64,000 nucleotides of DNA from CAZEKB01 sp964512225 (lineage in GTDB: Bacteria > Myxococcota_A > UBA796 > UBA9615). A program made the translations under genes and the position numbers. Of the stretch, positions 26,998 through 36,100 are shown one piece after another; position 1 is the stretch's first letter; each line of letters opens with the position of its first letter. The notes under the pieces are model-generated. The model was not told the origin of the DNA. It saw only the letters and a list, made by a program, of their open reading frames with translations, and did not search any database. Location: assembly GCA_964512225.1 (NCBI GenBank), contig CAZEKB010000023.1:8289-72288 (forward strand), written 5' to 3'.

Positions 26998-28202
26998 CCA
27001 GCCCCGCCGGATCCATCGCCGGACACGTCCTGACTCCCCGCGGCGACGGGAAGACGGCCCTGCTGCGCGACGCCCGCGTGGCGTGGGCGGGCGGGCGCAT
27101 CACCGAGATCGGCTCCGGCACCGGCGACCTGTTGCTGATCCCCGGGCTCGTCGACGTCCACGTCCACCTCCCCCAGCACCGCGTCCGGGGCCGCTTTCAG
27201 GACGCGCTGCTGCCGTGGCTGCGCGACAGCATCTGGCCCGAGGAGATGCGTTTCGCCGAGCGCGAGTACCGCGAGGGGTGCACGCGCGAGTTCCGGCAGG
27301 GGCTGATCGCGGCGGGCACCACCGCGGCCATGGTGTACGGCTCCCCGCTGGGCGACTCCGCCTACGCCGTCCTGGAGGACCTCGCGCCGCTGTGCATCAA
27401 GGGCGGCGACGTGCTGATGGACCGCAACGGCCCCGCCGCGACCCTGCGCGCGGCCCCGGCGGCGATGAAGGAGGCGGCCGAGCACGTGGCGACGTTCGGG
27501 GAGCGGTACGCGGTGACCCCGCGGTTCGTCCCCACCTGCTCCCCCGCGCTGATGACCGCCTGCGGGGAGCTGCTGGCGACGACCGACGCGCGCATGCAGA
27601 CGCACCTGTCCGAGAACCTCGACGAGGTCGCGTGGGTGCGGGATCTGCACCCCGAGTGCGACTCCTACACCGCCGTGTACGCGGAGCACGGGCTGCTGGG
27701 GCCGCGCTCGATCTTCGGGCACTGCATCCACCTGTCGGACGCCGAGCTGACCATGCTCGCCGAGTCGGGGTCGTGGGTCGCTCACTGCCCCACGTCGAAC
27801 GTCGCGCTGGGGAGCGGGCGCATGCCCCTGGAGCGGATCCGCGCGGCGGGGATCCCGATCGCGCTGGCGACGGACGTGGGGGCGGGGCCGGAGCTGTCGA
27901 TGCTGCACGTCATGGCGACGTGCGTGGACGTGCACCGGGGCGTGGTGGACGTCGCTCCGTCCGAGGCGCTCCGTCTGGCCACCGTCGCGGGGGCCGCCGC
28001 CATGGGCGAGCCCGCGCGCGGAGCGTTGAAGCCGGGTTTCCACGCCGACGTCGTGGGGCTCCATGTGCCCGGCGGACTGCGCCGGAGCGACGACGCGGAC
28101 AGCGTCCTCGCGCGCATCTTCGAGGAGTTCCGAGATCGCTGGGACGACGCCGTCGCCGCGGTGTTCGTGAGCGGCGAGCGCGTCGACGCCGCGCTATCGT
28201 GA
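26994..28202 (+). CDS. guaD: Guanine deaminase-like amidohydrolase
   Basis: 402 residues from a TTG start overlapping the previous stop. Amidohydrolase-superfamily metal site: LIPGLVDVHVHLPQHR (HxH), THLSENLDEVAWV, GHCIHLSDAEL (His), AHCPTSNVALGSG and ALATDVGAGPELSML (Asp). The PxH after HxH, the SENLDE motif and CPTSN are the guanine deaminase signatures (guanine to xanthine plus ammonia, one Zn2+). Length is slightly below the usual 430-450. Related TRZ/ATZ-type hydrolases acting on other purines or pterins cannot be excluded. Confidence 0.85.
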   Translation: MTSPAGSIAGHVLTPRGDGKTALLRDARVAWAGGRITEIGSGTGDLLLIPGLVDVHVHLPQHRVRGRFQDALLPWLRDSIWPEEMRFAEREYREGCTREFRQGLIAAGTTAAMVYGSPLGDSAYAVLEDLAPLCIKGGDVLMDRNGPAATLRAAPAAMKEAAEHVATFGERYAVTPRFVPTCSPALMTACGELLATTDARMQTHLSENLDEVAWVRDLHPECDSYTAVYAEHGLLGPRSIFGHCIHLSDAELTMLAESGSWVAHCPTSNVALGSGRMPLERIRAAGIPIALATDVGAGPELSMLHVMATCVDVHRGVVDVAPSEALRLATVAGAAAMGEPARGALKPGFHADVVGLHVPGGLRRSDDADSVLARIFEEFRDRWDDAVAAVFVSGERVDAALS

Positions 28203-28230
28203 CCGGGCGCCGAGGAGGAGCCGACCGACG

Positions 28231-29963
<1,733 letters not shown>

Positions 29964-29967
<4 letters not shown>

Positions 29968-30362
29968 CGCGGGAGGTCACGATCCGGGTGGGCACGGTCC
30001 GGCTGGGCGACGACGGAGTGGTCCGGCAGGACTTCGTCGAGGGGGCCTACATGGAGGTCGCCGACTCCCGTGAGGCCATCGCCGCCGTCCGGGAGCTCAC
30101 CGGGGACGTGCCCGCGTTCCTCCTGACGGACATGCGACACGTGAAGGGGGCGTCGTCGGAGGCGCGCGCGTTCGGCTCGACCCCCGAGATGGTCCCGTAC
30201 ATCGCCGCGATCGCCCTCCTGACCTCCTCGCCGCTCACGCGGATGATCGCCAACTTCTTCGTGCGGTTCACCCGCCCCGCCTACCCCGTGCGCATGTTCA
30301 CGGACCGGGACGAGGCGCTCGCCTGGCTCCTCGCCGCCAGGACCCGGGCCGCAGCGAGCTGA
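29964..30362 (+). CDS. Small STAS/SpoIIAA-like protein
   Basis: 132 residues, soluble. The fold pattern (EVTIRVGTVRLGDDG strand pair, GAYMEVADSREAIAAVREL helix, PAFLLTDMRHVKG strand, EMVPYIAAIALLTSSPLTRMIANFF helix, PVRMFTDRDEALAWL end) is that of SpoIIAA/STAS-like domains, where the last YPVRMFTDRDEALAWL is typical. The phosphorylatable Ser of anti-anti-sigma factors is not obvious. It overlaps the hybrid kinase stop by four bases, so it may be a partner or target of it. Assignment by pattern only. Confidence 0.7.
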
Positions 30363-30369
30363 CCGCTCG

Positions 30370-30981
30370 TCAGTCGTTGGCGGCGCCCGCGTCGATCCAG
30401 TTCTCGATGCCCGTGCGGTGATCTTGGTTGATGGGGAGGATGGCGCCGAACGGCATCGTCGCCCCGGTGTCCTCCCCCTCGGCCGGAGGCGCGTTCCCCT
30501 GGGTCCAGTTGATCTTCGCGAGCAGGAAGCTCTCCGCCGGGTTCCCGGGGTCGACCCTCAGCCACGTGCTCTCGGTCGACTGCGCGCCCACGACCCGGTC
30601 CCAGCCGTCCGGCTCCGTGATCCCGAACATGCCGCTCACGTGGGTCTCGGCCCGGTGACAGCCGCAGCTGACGGTGAAGACGTCCAGCTGAATCTGCGTC
30701 CAGGAGTACTCGTCGAGGGTGCCGTCGCAGTCCTGGTCGAGGCCGTCGATGAGCTCGGGGGCGCCCGGGTGGACGGTGGGGTCGTCGTCGTCGCAGTCGA
30801 CGTCGTCCCCGAACCCGTCGCCGTCGTTGTCGGGGCCGTCTCCGACCACGTCGTCGTCGTCGGTCGCGTCGTCGTCGTCGGCATCGGCTGCCGAGTCGTC
30901 GTCGTCGACGTCGGGGGAGGGGCAGGCGAAGAGGCCGAGCGCGGCGACCGCGCCGAGGAGGGGACGGGAGCGCCGGGTCAT
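30370..30981 (-). CDS. Asp-rich lipoprotein with degenerate cytochrome c-like domain
   Basis: 203 residues. Lipobox LFAC, then blocks of DDDD and the Ca-binding-like sequence DNDGDGFGDDVDCDDDDPTVHPGAPELIDGLDQDCDG, common in myxobacterial lipoproteins. The C-terminal 110 residues follow the pattern of the small cytochrome c-like domains found there (VFTVSCGCHR, then GWDRVVGAQSTESTWLRVDPGNPAESFLLAKI, and a final GIENWIDAGA). The haem site reads C-G-C-H instead of C-x2-C-H, so covalent haem attachment by the standard machinery is doubtful. It converges with the STAS-like gene (7 bp between stops). Confidence 0.83.
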   Translation of the reverse strand: MTRRSRPLLGAVAALGLFACPSPDVDDDDSAADADDDDATDDDDVVGDGPDNDGDGFGDDVDCDDDDPTVHPGAPELIDGLDQDCDGTLDEYSWTQIQLDVFTVSCGCHRAETHVSGMFGITEPDGWDRVVGAQSTESTWLRVDPGNPAESFLLAKINWTQGNAPPAEGEDTGATMPFGAILPINQDHRTGIENWIDAGAAND

Positions 30982-30998
30982 GGCCTCAGGATAGACCG

Positions 30999-31529
30999 TC
31001 AGCCGGGGGGCGGCCCCTCGTCGCGGGCCCGGTACACGGCCGCGCCTTCGACGTAGTGGCTCCACGAGTAGCGGATCCACTCGAGCTCCTCGGCGGTGGT
31101 CTCGCGGACGCGTCGGCCGGGGCTGCCGAGCACGAGCGAGCGGGGCGGGACGACCGTCCCCATGGTCACGAGCGCGCCCGCCCCGACGATGCTCCCGGCC
31201 CCGATCACGGCGTTGTCCATGATCACCGAGCCCATCCCGATGATGCACCCGGACTCGACCCTGCAGCCGTGCAGGATCGCCCGGTGTCCGACGGTCACCC
31301 GCGGTCCCACGACGGTCACGGACTTGCCGCCGGTGTTGTGCAGCACGGCGCCGTCCTGGACGTTCGTATCCTCGCCCACCACGAGGGGGCCGTCGTCGCC
31401 GCGGAGGACCGCGGTGGGCCACACCGACACGCGGGCGTCGATGCGCACCTCGCCGATCACGACGGCGGATCGATGCACCCAGGCGGTCGGGTCGATCTCG
31501 GGGAGCATCCCCGCGTACGGCTCGATCAC
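30999..31529 (-). CDS. Left-handed beta-helix (gamma-carbonic anhydrase-like) protein
   Basis: 176 residues from a GTG start that overlaps the Rieske gene's stop (GTGA). Hexapeptide repeats run from about 20 to 140 (SAVVIGEV, ARVSVWPTAVLRGDD, NVQDGAVLHNT, VTVGHRAILHGCRVESGCIIGMGSVI). The His residues of VLHNT, TVGHRAILHG match the Zn ligands of the YrdA/gamma-carbonic anhydrase family. The C-terminal EELEWIRYSWSHYVEGAAVYR helix caps it, as in that family. CO2 hydration, acyl transfer or a purely structural role are all possible. Translationally coupled to the oxygenase. Confidence 0.87.
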   Translation of the reverse strand: MIEPYAGMLPEIDPTAWVHRSAVVIGEVRIDARVSVWPTAVLRGDDGPLVVGEDTNVQDGAVLHNTGGKSVTVVGPRVTVGHRAILHGCRVESGCIIGMGSVIMDNAVIGAGSIVGAGALVTMGTVVPPRSLVLGSPGRRVRETTAEELEWIRYSWSHYVEGAAVYRARDEGPPPG

Positions 31530-32641
31530 TCGGGGCCCCCCACCCAGCGGTTCAGGACGGTGTGGAAGTGGGAGACCGCCGCTTCGTCGTCGTGCAGGAC
31601 CTGCGTCTCCAGTCGCCCGCTCGCGACCCCCGCCTGGAAGCGGTCGAGCATGTCCAGGTCCTCGGCGAGGATGTACCGGGACGCCGCCGCGGTGGCGTGG
31701 GCGCGCAGCAGCTCGAGGCCGCGGGCGCCCCGGCGCTTGCAGAAGAGGTAGTGGAGGCGGCAGGACGTCGCGTCGACCGGATAGACCTGCATCACCGTGA
31801 GGTGGTACGGCAGCACGTTGACGAGGAAGTTCGGGAAGATCAGGTACTTGTGCAGGGCCGTCAGCTGCTTGTCCGTGTAGGGGCCGCCCCGGGTGCAGCG
31901 CCGGTCGAGGGCGCGACGCCAGGAGTAGAGCGCGATGTCCAGCCGTTGGCGGGTGTGGTCCCCGTACGACGCGAAGTCGGGGCCGTCGGAGACGTGCCGA
32001 TTCACCGTCCGGGAGTGCACGACGGGCACGTGATAGAAGTCGACGACGTTCTCGAGCATCGCCTTCCAGTTGACCGGGACCGTGAGCACCTTCTCCTTGA
32101 TGGCCCGCATGTCCTCCAGTCGGTAGGGCTCGAGCTCCTCGGGGATCCCCGCGAGCGTGTCCAGCAGCGGGGGGGCTTCGTCGTCGAGCGTGCCCCACAG
32201 GAAACCCATGAACTCCGCCGTGCGCACCGGGTGCAGCCCCATGCGGTCCTTCCTCAGGCGCTTCAGGCCGTCGGGGCGGGGGACGTGGGCGAGCTCGCCG
32301 TCGAGCCCGTAGCCCCAGCCGTGGTACGGGCAGTGCAGACGGTCGGTCGTGCCGCGCCCCTCCAGGATCTTCGAGCCCCGGTGGCGGCAGGAGTTGTGGA
32401 AGGCGCCGAGGCGGCCCCGCTCGTCGCGCACGACCGCGATCGACTCGCCGAGCTCGTCCACCGTCCAGTAGTCGCCCGGCCTCGGCGCCCGCCACGTCGG
32501 CCCCAGGCAGAGCCAGGCGCGCCGGAAGACCGCGCGCCGCTCGACCTCCAGGAACTCGGGGTCCGTGTAGCGCGAGCTGGCGACGCGACGCACCGAGCGG
32601 TGGGGCTCCAGGGGCGTGACGTTCGCGCGCGTGAAGGTCAT
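31526..32641 (-). CDS. Rieske non-haem iron oxygenase, alpha subunit type
   Basis: 371 residues. The Rieske [2Fe-2S] ligands are C85-x-H87 (CRHRGSKI) and C104-x2-H107 (CPYHGWGYGLDG). The mononuclear iron site follows in MLENVVDFYHVPVVHS (His204, His209), with a later Asp in EDLDMLDRFQAG. This order defines aromatic-ring or related Rieske oxygenases. The reductase is not encoded nearby and the substrate is unknown (choline/carnitine, phthalate and sterol types share the motifs). The gene is on the minus strand; its leader region is shared with an independent plus-strand small transcription unit. Confidence 0.9.
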   Translation of the reverse strand: MTFTRANVTPLEPHRSVRRVASSRYTDPEFLEVERRAVFRRAWLCLGPTWRAPRPGDYWTVDELGESIAVVRDERGRLGAFHNSCRHRGSKILEGRGTTDRLHCPYHGWGYGLDGELAHVPRPDGLKRLRKDRMGLHPVRTAEFMGFLWGTLDDEAPPLLDTLAGIPEELEPYRLEDMRAIKEKVLTVPVNWKAMLENVVDFYHVPVVHSRTVNRHVSDGPDFASYGDHTRQRLDIALYSWRRALDRRCTRGGPYTDKQLTALHKYLIFPNFLVNVLPYHLTVMQVYPVDATSCRLHYLFCKRRGARGLELLRAHATAAASRYILAEDLDMLDRFQAGVASGRLETQVLHDDEAAVSHFHTVLNRWVGGPE

Positions 32642-32876
32642 GGGCGCGTGGAGGTTAGCCGTCGCGGGGCCCGTTCGCAGGCGTCACGGCGCCGGTCTGC
32701 GGGGGGCGTCCGCGGGGTCGGGCGACGCGGCGCCCCCCGGGATCGAGTGGACGTCCGGAAATCCGAGGCTAAACTGCGTCTTAGAGGTCAAAGCCCGGCT
32801 TTTTCGGAGCTCCTTCGGGACTTCGCTGGAGTCATCCCGTCAACCCCCGCAGGGAGGCAGCGTCCGAAGGTTCCTG

Positions 32877-32906
32877 TTGACACTCGCCCACCGCGACGGT
32901 CAACAT
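32877..32906 (+). promoter_or_regulatory. Putative promoter of small Pro-rich ORF
   Basis: A perfect -35 hexamer TTGACA (32877-32882) is followed after 18 bp by a weak -10, CAACAT (32901-32906). It points to the 19-codon ORF about 47 bp downstream. The -10 matches the consensus at only three positions, so the promoter is tentative. Confidence 0.4.
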
Positions 32907-32953
32907 GATGGTGCTCGCAGACGGACCCACCCCGCATTTCGAGGAGGCATGGC

Positions 32954-33013
32954 ATGAACTGGCGTCCCGCTCCGATTCCGAAGCCGACCCCGAAGCCCCG
33001 CCCCAAGTCCTAA
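32954..33013 (+). CDS. 19-residue Pro/Lys-rich microprotein (putative)
   Basis: The ORF encodes MNWRPAPIPKPTPKPRPKS and a TAA stop. GAGGAGG (32941-32947) lies 6 bp upstream of the ATG, the best ribosome binding site in the region. Seven of 19 residues are Pro and six are Lys/Arg, giving an extended cationic peptide. Most third codon positions are G/C (15 of 18), near the genome habit. It has its own promoter-like and terminator-like flanks and no overlap with other genes on this strand. It could be a secreted or intracellular Pro-rich peptide, a regulatory leader, or chance. The resemblance in spacing to insect Pro-rich antimicrobial peptides of the apidaecin type (N-x-R-P-x2-I-P-x-P-x-P) is noted as observation only. 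Confidence 0.45.
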   Translation: MNWRPAPIPKPTPKPRPKS

Positions 33014-33094
33014 GGGCGGCGCCTCGCCCCTCACCCGGGGTCTTCAATTGCCGGTTCGCCCGGCGCTGAAGTAGTCGACAAACTTCGTGTAGAC

Positions 33095-33118
33095 CGCCGT
33101 CGCTCGCGACGGCGTTTC
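33095..33118 (+). terminator. Rho-independent-like terminator
   Basis: A perfect 9-bp inverted repeat, CGCCGTCGC (33095-33103) and GCGACGGCG (33106-33114), is followed on the plus strand by TTTC and TACTT. It would end a plus-strand transcript from the small ORF. On the minus strand the flank lacks a T run, so it is a poor terminator for the membrane-protein gene that ends at 33130. Confidence 0.55.
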
Positions 33119-33129
33119 TACTTGGGGCT

Positions 33130-36100
33130 TCACAGGTCGAAGAAGACCTCGGGGGGCGGGTCCGTACAGGGCCCGCCTTCGATCGTCTCGGCGTGCACGC
33201 GGCCTCCCGGCGAGACGATCCTGACGTTCAGCCGGTGCCGAGGCTCGGCCCCCTCTTCCAGCCCCTGATCGGTGCACGTCGGCGCGTTCGGCTCGAGGAA
33301 CCGCACCGAGCGCATGTCTTCGGAGGGGTCGGTCACCCGCACCCGCCCGGGGGGCGTCGGCGGCACTCGGTAGCGTCGGAGCTCCAGGTGCTCGAAGGAC
33401 CAGCTGCCGTCGGGCAGCAGGTGGTCGTCGGCCCACTGCAGCGCCCTCGCCGCGGCGTCGGCCGAGAACTTCGCGCGCCCGAACATGCGCTCGTCGACCA
33501 CGCCGACCCACAGCCGGTGGAAGTGCCCGTTGGTCGCGCTGGTCTCGAACGGGAGCGCCTCGTCGATGGCCTCGAGGAAGACGCGCTTGCCGTCGATCTC
33601 CCACGCGACGCCGTCCTCGCGGTCCACGAGGCGGGCGTCCCCCCGCGTCAGGTAGTGGCTCAGGGGACCGCGTTGGCCCCACAGGGGCAGGACGGCCACG
33701 GCGTCGCGGTCGGCGAGTTCGGCGAGGATGCGGTCGGCGGCGTCGTCGTAGGCGGGCCGCGGCGACGCCGCCGGGGCGATCGCGAGGCGGAAGGCCGACA
33801 GGGTCCACAGCAGCCCCGCCGCGACGACGAGGAGACGCTCGACCCGGCCCGCGCGGAACGCGAAGACGACGCCCAGCGCGCCGCACCCCATCAGCAGCGG
33901 CGCGAACCACGACACCCAGCGGAAGCCGTAGAACACCCGCCCGTCGAGGTGGTCGACGAGGTTGGCGTGGAAGAAGAAGGTGCCTCCCGCCCAGGCGGCC
34001 GCGGCGGCGAGGAGGAGCAGGCCGATCTGGGCGTCGCGACGCAGGACGGCCACGAGCCCCACCGCGGCCAGGCCGAACCCGAGGAGCGCCCCCCCGGGCC
34101 CGTCGCCGGGGTGGGCGCCCGCGGTGACCGTCGCGAACTCGCCCAGGAACGCCCACCGGCCCGGGTCGAGCGGATAGACGGACGCGAACAGTCGCGTATC
34201 CAGCGCGACGGTCGCGAACGAAGCGAAGTGCAGGAAGGACCAGCCGAGCGGCAGCGGCGCGAGCAGCAGCGCGGCCTTCAGCGCGCTGCGCCCCGCCTCC
34301 GCCCAGCGGGGATCGTCCCGGCGCCGGGCCACGAAGACGCTCACCGCGACCACCTGCGCGGCCCCCAGGATCGCGACCGTGTAGTGGCACAGGAACCCCG
34401 CCACGAGGCACCCCACCCAGGCCCGCCACGAGCCCGGCGTGCCCTGCTCCAGCGCGCGGATCATCAGCTCGATCGAGCCCACCGACACGAGGGCCGTGAA
34501 CGCGTACGGCGTGGCGTCCGCGCCGGGGTGCACGCCCGTGGCCGTGAGCGCGTACAGCCCCGCGGCCAGCAGCCCCGCGGTGGGGTCGACCCGGCGCAGG
34601 AGCCGGTGCAGCACCCACACGGTCGCGAGGGACGCCGCGAAGGACGGCAGGCGCAGGGCCCACGCGGCGTCGGTGATCGCGCCGATCCCGGAGAGGAGCG
34701 CGTGCCACAGCGGGGGGTGGGTGACCTCCAGGCTCGCGGGCTCGAGCACGGCCTGCAGGACGCGCTCGCCCAGGGGCGTGGCGATCGTGCCGTCGACGTC
34801 CACCGGCACGATCCGGCGCGAGCCGGGCCCGTAGGTGTGCTCGATGAGCTCGAGGGGACCGGAGACCAGGCGCGGGATCCGGGCGATCGCCGCCGCGACC
34901 AGGATGGCGATGAGCCCCATCCGCTCGCCGGGGACCATCGGGGGGGCCTCCCCCCCGGCCCGTGGAGCCCCCGTGCGTCGGCCCGCGCCGGGTCCGATCG
35001 ACGCCGTCCTCGGCCCCGGGCCCGGGGCGGGCGCCGCGGGTCGCAGGAGGCGCAGCCCGAGCAAGCCCCCGCCGTAGAGCAGGAGCACCAGGAGGACCGG
35101 TGCCATCCACCAGCCCGCGAGCGGGCCCCCGTCCGCGCGGGCCAGCGCGGGGCCGCGAGGCAGGGCCCGGAACCGGACGAAGCCGCGGGGGCCCCGGGGG
35201 GGGACCGGCGCGAGGTCGTGGGGCAGGTGGAACGTCACCGTCGGGCCGTCGGGCCGGAGGATCCGCTGCCGCAGGAAGACCCACACGTCGCCGTCGGGCT
35301 CGTCGTACTCGGCGACCCAGGTCCCGTCCTCCCGCACCGGGACCGTGGCGAGCGGGGGCTCGGCCAGGTCCAGCGATCCGACGACCAGCACCTCGTGGGT
35401 GGAGCTCGGGTCGAGGGGAGCGACCGACCCCCGCAGCTCCGCGGCGGCGGCGGGGGCGGCGAGCGTCCCGGCGAGCACGGCCGTCAGGGCGAGGGCGGTG
35501 AGCGTCGTCCGCGGGTCCCGGCGGGGCAGGCCCGCGCCGAGCCCCAGGAGGAGCATCCAGCCGACGGCGCCCGCCGCGAGCGTCCCGACCAGGCCGGGGG
35601 GCCGGAAGCGGAGCCGGAACGACGTCGTCCCGGCGGGGACCACCACCCCCGTCTGCACCTGGTTGACGGGGAAGGTGCGCAGCGTGCCCGACGCGGTCTC
35701 GGCCCGGCGGCCGGCGTGCGTCCGCTCGGGGAGCACCACCACGACCTCGCGGTCCGCCCGGACCACGACGCGGCCCCCGTCCACCGAGCAGGTCGCGCCT
35801 CCGGGGAGGCCGGGGGAGTCGGCCGACTCCAGGACACCGAGCTCGAGGCCCGCGGCCAGGCTCGCCTCCACGCGCGCCGAGGGATCGTCCACCCGCTCCC
35901 ACCGCGTCGGGAACCAGCACGGCGGGGGCGGGGCGGGGGACCGAAACGCGATCTCGTCGCCCCACACGGCGACGGGCACGGCGTGCAGGGCCATCGTGCG
36001 GGTGCCGAGGCCGTCGGGGGTGCCGAACAGCGCCCGCAGGACGTCGTCGTCCCCCTGCACGGTCTGCAGCTGATCGGCCAGGGGGGTGAGCGCGGCGATC

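Larger units (their letters stand above)
32642..33129. other. 488-bp intergenic region holding a small plus-strand unit
   Basis: Lies between the start of the minus-strand Rieske gene and the end of the minus-strand giant membrane-protein gene. The right two-thirds is visibly less GC-rich than its surroundings. In order on the plus strand it holds a -35/-10-like pair, a ribosome binding site, a 19-codon ORF and a terminator-like hairpin, described separately. The left third (32642-32760) shows nothing recognisable. Confidence 0.6.

Noticed and set aside
32905..33069. A 54-codon ORF (MMVLADGPTP...) in another frame over the Pro-rich mini-ORF
   Set aside because: No ribosome binding site, poor G/C at third positions, and it overlaps the -10 region of the candidate promoter.
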